From NCBI RefSeq assembly GCF_002086795.1, contig NZ_MVIM01000004.1:1-64000 (forward strand): 64,000 bases of DNA, given 5' to 3'. Made by a program: the position numbers and the translations under genes. Below, in pieces: positions 23,746 to 31,824 of the stretch. Positions within the stretch are counted from its first letter, which is position 1. The number at the start of each line of letters is the position of its first letter. The notes beneath the pieces were generated by a model. The model was not told the origin of the DNA. It saw only the letters and a list, made by a program, of their open reading frames with translations, and searched no databases. The stretch comes from Mycolicibacterium tusciae (GTDB lineage Bacteria; Actinomycetota; Actinomycetes; Mycobacteriales; Mycobacteriaceae).

Positions 23746-25125
23746 ATGAAATTCGTCCAGTACTACCTGGATTGTCTGTCCCACGCCTCATATCTGGTGG
23801 CCGACGAAACAACAGGCCGCGCAGTCGTCGTCGACCCGCAACGCGACATCGCCGAGTACTTGGCCGATGCCAAGGAACTGGGTCTGACGATCGAACTCGT
23901 CATCGAAACCCACTTCCACGCCGACTTCCTGTCCGGCCACCTCGAGTTGGCCAAGGCGACAGGCGCGAAGATCGTGTTCTCCTCCGTCGCGGAAACCGAG
24001 TTCGAGTCGATGGGGGTCGCCGACGGTGAACGCTATTCGCTCGGTGACGTCACACTGGAGTTCCGGCACACCCCTGGCCACACGCCCGAGTCGTTGTCGA
24101 TCGTGGTCTACGAGCGCGCCGACGACGAGATCCCGTACGGCGTCCTCACCGGCGACGCCCTCTTCATCGGCGACGTCGGCCGACCGGACCTGCTGGCCTC
24201 GATCGGCTTCACCCGCGAGGAACTGGCGGACAAGCTCTACGACTCGCTGCACAACAAGTTGATGACGCTGCCTGACGCCACCCGGGTGTATCCCGCACAC
24301 GGCGCGGGCTCGGCGTGCGGTAAGAATCTTTCGACCGACCTGTGGTCGACGATGGGCGATCAGAAGGCGACGAATTACGCTCTGCGGGCTCCCGACAAGG
24401 CAACCTTCATGAACCTCGTCACCGAGGGTCAGCCGCCCGCGCCGGGTTACTTCGTCTATGACGCGATCCTCAACCGCAAGGACCGCGAACTGCTCGACGA
24501 AACCAAGATGCCGGCGGCGATGACCTATGAGCAGGTCCGCAGCGCGATCGACGACGGCGCCGTCCTGGTTGACGGGCGGACCCCCGAAGAGTTCGCCCTA
24601 GGCCACTTGCGCGGCGCGATCAACATCGGACTCGAAGGCCGTTACGCCGAATTCGCCGGATCGGTTCTTCCATCCGATGTCGACGTCGTTTTGTTCACCG
24701 AACCCGGCCAGGAGCTCGAAGGCAAGAACCGGCTCGCCCGGATCGGGTTCGACCGCGTAATCGGCTACTTGGCCGACCCGTTCGAAGTGATGTTCTCCCA
24801 CCAGGACGACGTCCAGGTGGCCTCTCGGCTGACCGCGAAGGCGTTCGACGAGCGGGCATCCGAGCTCACCGATCTGCAGATCGTCGACGTCCGCAACCCG
24901 GGCGAGGTCGAGGCAGGCACGATCCCGAACGCGATCCCGATTCCGGTGGGCCAGTTGCCTGGTCGGCTGGGGGAGCTCGACGCCGCCAAGCCGACCGTCG
25001 TGTATTGCGCAGGCGGCTACCGGTCGTCGGTCGCGGCGAGCCTGCTGCGGCACAACGGCTTCGCCGACGTCAGCGACATCCTGGGCGGCTTCGGCGCCTG
25101 GGACGAATCCCACCAGAACGCCTGA
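23746..25125 (+). CDS. cstB: CstB-like persulfide dioxygenase-rhodanese fusion
   Basis: 459 residues in three parts: an ETHE1-type metallo-beta-lactamase domain (about 1-240; ETHFHADFLSGH, HTPGHT, and TGDALFIGDVGRPDL with the Fe-ligand Asp kept), an inactive rhodanese (about 260-355, with FTEPGQELEG where the Cys loop should be) and an active rhodanese (about 365-459, CAGGYRSS, Cys421). This is the order found in staphylococcal CstB, which oxidises persulfides to thiosulfate/sulfite. The ATG at 23746 is chosen because AAGGA lies eight bases upstream; a longer in-frame start at 23701 would begin immediately after the last operator. It is the first gene of the plus-strand operon, with SQR 21 bp downstream. 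Confidence 0.92.
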   Translation: MKFVQYYLDCLSHASYLVADETTGRAVVVDPQRDIAEYLADAKELGLTIELVIETHFHADFLSGHLELAKATGAKIVFSSVAETEFESMGVADGERYSLGDVTLEFRHTPGHTPESLSIVVYERADDEIPYGVLTGDALFIGDVGRPDLLASIGFTREELADKLYDSLHNKLMTLPDATRVYPAHGAGSACGKNLSTDLWSTMGDQKATNYALRAPDKATFMNLVTEGQPPAPGYFVYDAILNRKDRELLDETKMPAAMTYEQVRSAIDDGAVLVDGRTPEEFALGHLRGAINIGLEGRYAEFAGSVLPSDVDVVLFTEPGQELEGKNRLARIGFDRVIGYLADPFEVMFSHQDDVQVASRLTAKAFDERASELTDLQIVDVRNPGEVEAGTIPNAIPIPVGQLPGRLGELDAAKPTVVYCAGGYRSSVAASLLRHNGFADVSDILGGFGAWDESHQNA

Positions 25126-25146
25126 GCGACAAAGGAGACGAGCACC

Positions 25147-26349
25147 ATGAACACCACCGCCAAGCACCAGGTTCTGATCGTCGGCGGCGGAACGGCGGGC
25201 ATCACCGTCGCGGCCCGCTTGATGCGCAAGGGTTACCGCGACGTCGCGGTGATCGAGCCGTCGAGCACGCACTACTACCAGCCGCTGTGGACGCTGGTGG
25301 GCGGTGGACAGGCGAAGGCCTCGACCACCGAGCGTGCCGAATCCTCGGTCATGCCGAAGGGCGCGACTTGGATCAAGAAGGCCGCCAACGCCTTTGATCC
25401 AGAGAACAACACGGTTACGTGCGCGGACGGAGCCACCTACGGCTACGACGTGCTCGTGGTCTGTCCCGGCATTCAGCTCGACTGGAAGGCCACCGAGGGA
25501 CTGGAGGAAGCCGTGGGCCGCGACGGCGTGTCGTCGAACTACCGGTTCGACCTCGCGCCGCGCACCTGGGACTACATCCGCACCCTGAGGTCGGGCACCG
25601 CGGTGTTCACGGTTCCCTCCGGGGCGATCAAGTGCGCGGGCGCCCCACAGAAGATCGCGTACCTGGCTGCTGACTACTGGCGAAAACAAGGCGTGCTCAA
25701 GGACATCGACGTCCACCTGGTCATGCCGGGACCGCGGCCCTTCGGCATCCCCGCGATCGCCGACAGCCTCGATGCCGTCATCGCTGACTACGGGATCCAT
25801 CTGCACAGCAGCTCCGAGGTGACCTCCGTCGACGCAGCGTCACACAAGGTCGGCATCACCAGCGTCGGCCCCGGCGGCACCGACATAATGCTGCCCTACG
25901 ACGTGTTGCACGCCGTCCCGCAGCAGTCGGCGCCGGACTGGATCAAATCCAGCCCGCTGTCGACGGGGGACGCGGCGGGCTACGTGGAGATCGACAAGCA
26001 CACCATGCAGCACGTGCGCTACGCCAACGTGTTCAGCCTCGGTGACGCAGGCTCGTCGCCGAACTCGAAGACGGGCGCCGCAATTCGCAAGCAGGCCCCA
26101 GTCGTGGTCGACAACGTCGACTCGTTCCTGAAGAACCAGCCGCTGCGGGCGTCGTACAACGGTTACTCGTCGTGCCCGATCGTCACCTCTTCGCACGCGA
26201 TGCTGCTCGCCGAGTTCGACTACGACCTAAACCTCGAACCCTCGTTCCCGGTGCTCGACCCGACGAAGCCGCACCGGGCGTACTGGTACCTCAAGAAGTA
26301 CGGGCTCCCGTACATGTACTGGAACCTGATGCTCAAGGGACTTGCCTAG
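25147..26349 (+). CDS. sqr: Sulfide:quinone oxidoreductase-like flavoprotein (SQR)
   Basis: Oxidises sulfide to persulfide or polysulfide and passes electrons to the quinone pool at the membrane. The N-terminal dinucleotide fold VLIVGGGTAGITVAARL is at residues 9-25. Cysteines at 106, 163 (IKCAGAPQK) and 343 (YSSCPIVT) include the expected redox pair, 163 and 343. The second half has NVFSLGDAGSSPNSKTGAAIRKQAPVV, the FAD-contact region. The 400-residue length and the lone KCAGAPQK-type Cys suit a mitochondrial-like type II SQR. SD AGGAGA precedes the ATG. It sits between the CstB-like enzyme and thioredoxin, as expected for SQR feeding persulfide to the dioxygenase. Confidence 0.9.
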   Translation: MNTTAKHQVLIVGGGTAGITVAARLMRKGYRDVAVIEPSSTHYYQPLWTLVGGGQAKASTTERAESSVMPKGATWIKKAANAFDPENNTVTCADGATYGYDVLVVCPGIQLDWKATEGLEEAVGRDGVSSNYRFDLAPRTWDYIRTLRSGTAVFTVPSGAIKCAGAPQKIAYLAADYWRKQGVLKDIDVHLVMPGPRPFGIPAIADSLDAVIADYGIHLHSSSEVTSVDAASHKVGITSVGPGGTDIMLPYDVLHAVPQQSAPDWIKSSPLSTGDAAGYVEIDKHTMQHVRYANVFSLGDAGSSPNSKTGAAIRKQAPVVVDNVDSFLKNQPLRASYNGYSSCPIVTSSHAMLLAEFDYDLNLEPSFPVLDPTKPHRAYWYLKKYGLPYMYWNLMLKGLA

Positions 26350-26396
26350 CAATTCGACTGTGCCACTCGTAAAGACGAATAAGAAGGGACACTGCA

Positions 26397-26759
26397 ATGA
26401 CAATCAAGAACCTATCCGGAGCCGACTTCGAGTCCACGATCACCGACAACCCGATCGTGTTGATCGACTTCTGGGCCTCGTGGTGCGGACCGTGCCGATC
26501 CTTCGCCCCGGTCTTCGACCGCTCGGCGCAGTCGCATCCCGACGTCGTGCACGCCAAGGTCGACACCGAAGCGGAGGGACACCTGGCCGCGGCGTTGGAG
26601 ATCCAGTCGATCCCGACCGTCATGGCCTTCCGTGACGGCGTGCTCGTCTACCGCCAGCCGGGCGCCCTGCCTGCGGCCGCGCTCGAGGACCTGATCACCC
26701 GGGTCAAGGCGCTCGACATGGCCGAGGTCCGCGCCAAGATCGCCGCGACGAAGCCCTGA
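26397..26759 (+). CDS. Thioredoxin
   Basis: A 120-residue thioredoxin with the intact active site WASWCGPCRS near residues 29-38 and the cis-Pro stretch IQSIPTVMAFRDG. A short C-terminal helix (MAEVRAKIAATKP) extends beyond the classic fold. It is the third gene of the sulfide operon, 47 bp after SQR and 25 bp before the Cys-rich gene. A role in reducing persulfidated proteins, the peroxiredoxin or CstR is inferred from context. Confidence 0.92.
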   Translation: MTIKNLSGADFESTITDNPIVLIDFWASWCGPCRSFAPVFDRSAQSHPDVVHAKVDTEAEGHLAAALEIQSIPTVMAFRDGVLVYRQPGALPAAALEDLITRVKALDMAEVRAKIAATKP

Positions 26760-26784
26760 TCGCATTCACAAGGAGGACGAACCA

Positions 26785-26964
26785 ATGTGCTACCCCGAGA
26801 AGTGCCCCCGCTGCGGAAAGACGGGCTGGGCCGGCTGCGGTCAACACGTCGACGAGGTGATGCGCTCGGTGCCCGCGGCCCAACGATGCACCTGCGACGG
26901 CGATTCCGCGTTCAAGCCGAGATCCACCATCACCGACTCGCCATTTCACCGCCGACCAAGGTAG
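26785..26964 (+). CDS. Small Cys-rich protein (59 aa), putative zinc-ribbon-like
   Basis: A short ORF beginning MCYPEKCPRCGKTGWAGCG, preceded by a perfect AGGAGG at 26771-26776, eight bases before the ATG, and ending 10 bp before the peroxiredoxin start. The 59 residues contain six cysteines (C2, C7, C10, C18, C35, C37) and two histidines (H21, H55), arranged as CPRCG, GC-GQH and RCTC. This suggests a metal site or a thiol relay. The strong SD, tight operon packing and non-random Cys pattern support translation. I recognise no named family. Being inside a persulfide operon, it could carry zinc, copper or sulfane sulfur; that is inference. Confidence 0.75.
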   Translation: MCYPEKCPRCGKTGWAGCGQHVDEVMRSVPAAQRCTCDGDSAFKPRSTITDSPFHRRPR

Positions 26965-26974
26965 AGGAACCGAC

Positions 26975-27700
26975 ATGACCACCATCGAGACCCCCGCTCC
27001 CGTGACCACCATGCCGCGCATCGGTGATCCGGCCCCGGCCTTCACCGCCCAAACCACCCAGGGTGAAATCAAATTCCCCGACGATTACGCCGGCAAGTGG
27101 GTCATCTTGTTCTCCCACCCAGCCGACTTCACCCCGGTCTGCACCAGCGAGTTTATGACGTTCGCCACCATGCAGGAGCAGTTCGCCGCCTACCACACCG
27201 AACTCGTCGGCCTGTCCGTCGACGGGCTCTACAGCCACATCGCCTGGCTGCGGACCATCAAGGACAAGATCTCCTACCGCGACATGAAGGACGTCGAGGT
27301 CACCTTCCCGCTGATCGAGGACGTCTCGATGGAGGTCGCGCGCAAGTACGGGATGATCATGCCGGGCGAGGATTCGACCAAGGCCGTGCGCGCGGTGTTC
27401 GTCATCGACCCCAGGGGCACGATCCGCGCCGTCATCTACTACCCGCTGAGCCTGGGCCGCAACTTCGACGAGTTGTTGCGCGTCATCCAGGCCCTGCAGA
27501 CAGCCGACCACTTCTCGGTCGCAACACCGGCCGACTGGCGCCCGGGCGACCGCGTCATCGTGCCGCCTGCCGGCTCTTGCGGAACCGCCAAGGAGCGGAT
27601 GGACGGTCACGTCGACGGTGTCGAGTGCGAGGACTGGTTCTTCTGCACCAAGGAGATCTCCGCGCAGGAAGTCGAGGCCGCCATTCGGGGTAACCAATAG
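26975..27700 (+). CDS. 1-Cys (Prx6-type) peroxiredoxin
   Basis: 241 residues of the AhpC/TSA superfamily, Prx6 branch. The peroxidatic motif HPADFTPVCTSE has Cys56, and the longer C-terminal part (ADWRPGDRVIVPP) is typical of Prx6 proteins. Extra cysteines near the C-terminus (GSCGTAKER, GVECEDWFFCTKE) could act as resolving or persulfide-handling thiols. It lies 10 bp after the Cys-rich gene and is the last member of the tightly packed first operon block. It would reduce peroxides, or persulfide by-products, with the neighbouring thioredoxin as a plausible reductant. Confidence 0.9.
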   Translation: MTTIETPAPVTTMPRIGDPAPAFTAQTTQGEIKFPDDYAGKWVILFSHPADFTPVCTSEFMTFATMQEQFAAYHTELVGLSVDGLYSHIAWLRTIKDKISYRDMKDVEVTFPLIEDVSMEVARKYGMIMPGEDSTKAVRAVFVIDPRGTIRAVIYYPLSLGRNFDELLRVIQALQTADHFSVATPADWRPGDRVIVPPAGSCGTAKERMDGHVDGVECEDWFFCTKEISAQEVEAAIRGNQ

Positions 27701-27716
27701 GCAGGCTGGACATCGA

Positions 27717-27732
27717 ATACCCCCATGGGTAA
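27717..27732. promoter_or_regulatory. CstR-type operator before the DUF302 gene
   Basis: ATACCC-CCAT-GGGTAA, the same 6+4+6 pattern, lies between the peroxiredoxin stop and the DUF302 start (32 bp upstream of its ATG). It implies an internal repressor-controlled promoter for the second half of the island. Confidence 0.65.
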
Positions 27733-27763
27733 CGTGGGTGCAAGCTGCGAAAGGAGGCAATAG

Positions 27764-28177
27764 ATGACGCTGGCCATATCGACCACGCTGCGGGCATCGT
27801 TCGAAGATGCGGTACAGATGACCCGAAAGGCACTTTCTGATCAGGGGTTTGGAGTTCTCACCGAGATCGACGTCAAGGCCACGTTGAAAGAAAAGCTCGG
27901 CGAGGACATGGAGAACTATCTGATTCTCGGGGCGTGCAACCCGCCACTGGCACACCGTGCGGTCAACGTCGATCGAAAGATCGGCTTGTTGTTGCCCTGC
28001 AACGTCGTGGTTCGCTCTGACCCCGCCCACGACGGCACCGTGATCGTCGACGCGATGGACCCCCAGATCATGGTTCAGGTGGCTGATGAGCCGGGCCTGC
28101 GTGAGGTCGCCGATGACGCCGCCGGAAAGCTGCACGCCGCGATCGACGCGCTGTCGCAAACCGCGCCCGCGAAATAA
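27764..28177 (+). CDS. DUF302 family protein
   Basis: 137 residues with the DUF302 fold signature: FEDAVQMTRKALSDQGFGVLTEIDVKATLKEKLG, then LGACNPPLAHRAV and IGLLLPCNVVV. Members occur widely beside sulfur and metal stress genes; their biochemical role is unsettled. SD AAAGGAGG precedes the ATG. It starts a second block (DUF302, TauE2, MBL-rhodanese) behind its own operator at 27717. The two conserved cysteines (in ACNPP and PCNVV) are worth noting in a persulfide context. Confidence 0.88.
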   Translation: MTLAISTTLRASFEDAVQMTRKALSDQGFGVLTEIDVKATLKEKLGEDMENYLILGACNPPLAHRAVNVDRKIGLLLPCNVVVRSDPAHDGTVIVDAMDPQIMVQVADEPGLREVADDAAGKLHAAIDALSQTAPAK

Positions 28178-28213
28178 TCGGGGCCCCGCGATGTGCGGGC
28201 AAAGGCCGACAAA

Positions 28214-28987
28214 GTGAGCATCGGGATCGCCCTCGCGCTCGGCGCCGTGATCGGTGTGTTGTTGGGCCTGCTCGGCGGCGGCGGATCCATCCTCGCGGTA
28301 CCGGCACTGGTCTACGTACTGGGACTTGGTGTCGAACAGGCGATTCCGATGTCCCTGATAGTGATCGGCATCGCCTCCGCGGTAGGTGCGCTACCCAAGA
28401 TCCGGGCGCACCAGGTGCAGTGGCGACTGGCAGGAATCTTCGCGGCTGCGGGTATCCCGGCAACGTTCATCGGAACCGCGATCGGCAAGCACCCACCGCA
28501 GTCGGTCCTACTGATCGGCTTCGCGTCGGTGATGGTCGTGGCCGGAGTTCGGATGCTGAAGGATGCGGGGGACACCGGAACCGCCTGCAGTGTGGGTGAA
28601 TCCGGAATCAACTGGCGTCACTGCGCACCGCGGTCGATCCCCGCCGGATTCGCCGTTGGTCTGTTGACAGGGCTGTTCGGTGTCGGGGGTGGCTTCCTGA
28701 TCATCCCGGCGTTGGTGCTGATGCTCGGTGTGGAGATGCCGATCGCCATCGGCACCTCACTCCTCATCATCGTCGCCAATTCCGCCGCCGGTGTGATTTC
28801 CCATCTGGGCGGGGCCGGCATCGACTGGTCGATCACTGCCGCGTTCGTCGGCACCGCGATTGTCGGCTCGCTCGTCGCCGGCCATTTCGGCACCAAGCTA
28901 GAAACGGCCCGACTCCAGCGTTGGTTCGCTTACCTCGTTTTCGTTGTGGCGGCCTACGTGCTGCTGGACACCATCGTTCTTCGCTGA
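28214..28987 (+). CDS. Second TauE/SafE-family exporter
   Basis: A polytopic membrane protein, about 257 residues from GTG 28214 (AAAGG eight bases upstream; an in-frame GTG at 28193 would add seven residues). It has the duplicated motif GLLGGGGSILAVPALVYVLG near the N-terminus and GLFGVGGGFLIIPALVLMLG mid-protein. It is related to, but clearly diverged from, the exporter at 22071-22946, so the island encodes two such transporters on opposite strands. It carries a Cys pair absent from the first (TACSVGESGINWRHCAPRS) in the loop before the second half. Likely export of sulfite or a related sulfur anion. Confidence 0.85.
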   Translation: MSIGIALALGAVIGVLLGLLGGGGSILAVPALVYVLGLGVEQAIPMSLIVIGIASAVGALPKIRAHQVQWRLAGIFAAAGIPATFIGTAIGKHPPQSVLLIGFASVMVVAGVRMLKDAGDTGTACSVGESGINWRHCAPRSIPAGFAVGLLTGLFGVGGGFLIIPALVLMLGVEMPIAIGTSLLIIVANSAAGVISHLGGAGIDWSITAAFVGTAIVGSLVAGHFGTKLETARLQRWFAYLVFVVAAYVLLDTIVLR

Positions 28988-29007
28988 GACCTCTGAAAGG
29001 AGATCCC

Positions 29008-30354
29008 ATGAAAATATCCATCATCGAAACCTCTGGGCTGGGCGACCGCAGTTATCTGGTCGACCAAGGTGACACCGCCGTCGTCATCGACCCCCAGCGG
29101 GACATCGATCGAGTCCTGTCGCTGGCCCGCGACCGCGGGGTGACGATCACCCATGTGGTGGAGACCCATATCCACAATGACTACGTCACCGGCGGACTGG
29201 AGTTGGCGCGCACTGTCGGGGCGGAGTACGTGGTTCCCGCCGGTGACGACGTCGCCTACGACCGCCGGCCCGTCCGCGACGGCGATGTCGTCGATGCCGG
29301 GCCAATTCAGTTGCAGGTCATGCATACTCCGGGCCACACCCACCACCACGTCAGCTACGTGTTGCGTGACACCACCGGGAACGTCCACGGTGTGTTCACC
29401 GGCGGATCGATGCTGCACGGCACCACCGGTCGCACCGACCTGCTCGGCGCCGAACACACCGATGCGCTGACCCGTGCGCAGTTCCACTCGGTCCGGCGCC
29501 TCGCAGATGAGTTGCCAGCGGAGACAAAGGTGTTCCCGACCCATGGCTTCGGCAGCTTCTGTTCCGCCACACCGGCCAGTGGTGACGACTCCACCATCGC
29601 CGACGAGCTCGTCACCAACCCGGCGTTGACCCAAGACGAGCAGACCTACGTCGACGATTTGCTCGCGGGACTCACCGACTACCCCGCCTACTACGCGCAC
29701 ATGGGTGTCATCAACAAGGCCGGGCCAGCGCCGGTGGACCTGTCGCTGCCCGACCCGGTAGACCCTGACGAACTGCGTGGGCGCATCGAGGCAGGAGAGT
29801 GGGTTGTCGACCTACGCAACCGCACGGCGTTCGCTGCCGGTCATCTCGCCGGCACCCGGGGCTTCGAGCTGTCGGACTCCTTCGTCGCCTACCTGGGCTG
29901 GCTATATGACTGGGGCGAACCGCTCACCTTGATAGGTGAGAGCATCGACCAGATCGCTGAGGCCAGAAGGGAACTCGTGCGTATTGGTATCGACGAGCTC
30001 GAAGGTGCAGCGGTCGGGGAAGTCGGCAGCCTGAGCGCCGGGGCCGAGCTGCGCTCCTACCGCGTCGCGTCCTTCGCCGACCTCGCCGAGGTCGTCGACT
30101 CCGCCGACCTCACCATCCTCGATGTCCGTCAGCAACCGGAATTCGAAACCAGCCACATCCCCGGCGCGGTGAACATCCCGCTGCACAAGCTCATCGAGCG
30201 GATCTCCGACGTGCCCGAAGGCGAGGTCTGGGTGCACTGCGCATCGGGCTACCGGTCCTCTATCGCGGCCTCCTTGATCGACCGGCCGGGGCGCACCGTC
30301 GTGCTCGTCGACGACGAGTACGACAACGCCGAGAAGCTCCAGCTCACCACCTGA
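29008..30354 (+). CDS. MBL-fold/double-rhodanese protein lacking the Fe-ligand Asp
   Basis: 448 residues with the same three-part plan as the CstB-like protein: MBL domain (ETHIHNDYVTGG, HTPGHTHHH, PTHGFGSFC), an inactive rhodanese (about 250-350, no Cys loop) and an active rhodanese ending HCASGYRSS (Cys411). The metal-bridging Asp of persulfide dioxygenases (TGDAL) is replaced: the sequence here is TGGSMLHGTTGRTD. The ATG at 29008 is preferred because AAAGGAG lies five bases upstream. It may bind metal differently or act mainly as a sulfurtransferase. It is the last gene of the island, convergent with the aminotransferase, with a shared terminator hairpin. Confidence 0.85.
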   Translation: MKISIIETSGLGDRSYLVDQGDTAVVIDPQRDIDRVLSLARDRGVTITHVVETHIHNDYVTGGLELARTVGAEYVVPAGDDVAYDRRPVRDGDVVDAGPIQLQVMHTPGHTHHHVSYVLRDTTGNVHGVFTGGSMLHGTTGRTDLLGAEHTDALTRAQFHSVRRLADELPAETKVFPTHGFGSFCSATPASGDDSTIADELVTNPALTQDEQTYVDDLLAGLTDYPAYYAHMGVINKAGPAPVDLSLPDPVDPDELRGRIEAGEWVVDLRNRTAFAAGHLAGTRGFELSDSFVAYLGWLYDWGEPLTLIGESIDQIAEARRELVRIGIDELEGAAVGEVGSLSAGAELRSYRVASFADLAEVVDSADLTILDVRQQPEFETSHIPGAVNIPLHKLIERISDVPEGEVWVHCASGYRSSIAASLIDRPGRTVVLVDDEYDNAEKLQLTT

Positions 30355-30372
30355 TCGTCCAGTCAGGTGGTG
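30345..30372. terminator. Bidirectional hairpin spanning two convergent stop codons
   Basis: A perfect 10-bp stem, CACCACCTGA (30345-30354) with TCAGGTGGTG (30363-30372), and an 8-base loop. The left arm ends with the MBL-rhodanese stop and the right arm begins with the aminotransferase stop, so one hairpin can terminate both operons. No T-tract is present, as is common in mycobacteria. Confidence 0.7.
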
Positions 30373-31748
30373 TGGCCGTCGGCAACGGTCAGTGCCGCGT
30401 CGAGCATGCGCAGCCCGTCCGCCACCTCGGCGTCGCTGACGTTGCACGGCGGCACCGCGTGAATTCGGTTGAAGTTCGCGAAGGGGAGCAGGCCATTGGC
30501 CTTGCACGCCGCGAGCGTTTCGCCCATCGCGGGGCTCGACCCGCCGTACGGCGCCAATGGTTCGCGGGTCTCCCGGTCGGTGACCAGCTCGATCGCCCAG
30601 AACACGCCGAGGCCGCGCACCTCGCCGACCGACGGGTGCCTGGCCGCCAGCTCACGCAGGCCCGGGCCGAGCACGTCGCCGCCGATGCGCGCGGCGTTGC
30701 CGACCATGCCCTCGTCCTCCATCGCGTTGATGGTGGCGACCGCGCAGGCCGTCGCCAGCGGATGACCGGAGTAGGTCAGGCCGCCCGGATAGGGACGGTC
30801 GGCGAACGTCTTGGCGATCGACTCGTTGATCGCCACGCCACCGAGCGGCACGTAGCCGGAGGTGACTCCCTTCGCGAACGTGATGAGATCAGGCACGACG
30901 TCGAAATGCTGGATGGCGAACCACTTTCCGGTGCGTCCGAACCCGGCCATCACCTCATCTGCGATGAAGACGATGCCGTATCGGTCGCAGATCTCGCGGA
31001 CACCCTTCAGGTAGCCGGGTGGCGGCACCATGATGCCCGCGGTGCCGGGCACCGATTCCAGGATCAGGGCCGCGAACGACAGCGGGTTCTCCATCTGGAT
31101 CAGCCGCTCGAGGTGTTCGAGTGCTCGTTGCGTCTCCTGCTCCTCGTTGTCCGAATGGAACGAGGAGCGGTACAGGAAGGGGCCGTTGAAGTGCACGACA
31201 CCGCTGGTGCCGTAGTCATTGGGCCAGCGGCGTGGGTCGCCGGTCAGGTTCACCGCGGTATCGGTGCCGCCGTGGTACGACCGGTAGCGGGCCAGCACCT
31301 TAAAGCGGCCGGTGTGCAGCCGGGCCATGCGAACCGCATGTTCGACGGCGTCGGCTCCGCCGTTGGTGAAGAACACCCGGTTGAGATCGCCGGGCGTCCG
31401 TTCCGCGATGAGCCGTGCCGCCTCCGAGCGGGCGGAGTTGACGTGCGCGGGCGCGACAGTACACAGCTTCGCGGCCTGTTCGGCGATGGCGGCAACGACT
31501 TTCGGGTGCTGGTGACCGATGTTGGTGTTGACCATTTGCGACGAGAAGTCCAGCAGCTTGTTGCCGTCGCCGTCCCAGACGTAGGAGCCCTGTGCGGCGA
31601 GCACGGTCATCGGTTTCAGCGCGGCCTGCGCCGACCACGAGTGGAAGACATGGGCGCGGTCGAGTTCGTGTGCGCGCACGCCCTCGGCGATCGCTGTGGC
31701 GAGATCCTGCCCGTTGGGTAGCTGTTCCGGCGCGGTGGACCCTGTCAT
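30363..31748 (-). CDS. Class III PLP-dependent aminotransferase
   Basis: 461 residues of the class III (omega) aminotransferase family: VFFTNGGADAVEHAVRMAR, the YRSYHGGT cofactor region, the DEVMAGFGRTGKWFA block and the PLP lysine in LITFAKGVTSGYVPLGG. It lies 76 bp downstream of iolA on the same strand at the end of the inositol operon. IolA-type enzymes act on (methyl)malonate semialdehyde, so a plausible role is interconversion of malonate semialdehyde and beta-alanine or a related omega-amino acid; the substrate is inferred, not shown. A degraded copy of the sulfur-island palindrome near its start was not considered reliable. Confidence 0.85.
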   Translation of the reverse strand: MTGSTAPEQLPNGQDLATAIAEGVRAHELDRAHVFHSWSAQAALKPMTVLAAQGSYVWDGDGNKLLDFSSQMVNTNIGHQHPKVVAAIAEQAAKLCTVAPAHVNSARSEAARLIAERTPGDLNRVFFTNGGADAVEHAVRMARLHTGRFKVLARYRSYHGGTDTAVNLTGDPRRWPNDYGTSGVVHFNGPFLYRSSFHSDNEEQETQRALEHLERLIQMENPLSFAALILESVPGTAGIMVPPPGYLKGVREICDRYGIVFIADEVMAGFGRTGKWFAIQHFDVVPDLITFAKGVTSGYVPLGGVAINESIAKTFADRPYPGGLTYSGHPLATACAVATINAMEDEGMVGNAARIGGDVLGPGLRELAARHPSVGEVRGLGVFWAIELVTDRETREPLAPYGGSSPAMGETLAACKANGLLPFANFNRIHAVPPCNVSDAEVADGLRMLDAALTVADGHTT

Positions 31749-31824
31749 GGCTGTGCCTGTCTCTGTATCCCCGTAGGTATTGCGGGAAGCCTAGCCCGGC
31801 GCCTGCACCGTTCGGCGTCACTGA

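Noticed and set aside
31765-31780. Palindrome-like GTATCC-CCGT-AGGTAT upstream of the aminotransferase, resembling the CstR-type site
   Set aside because: Mismatches in both half sites and location inside the inositol operon; too weak to count as a seventh operator.
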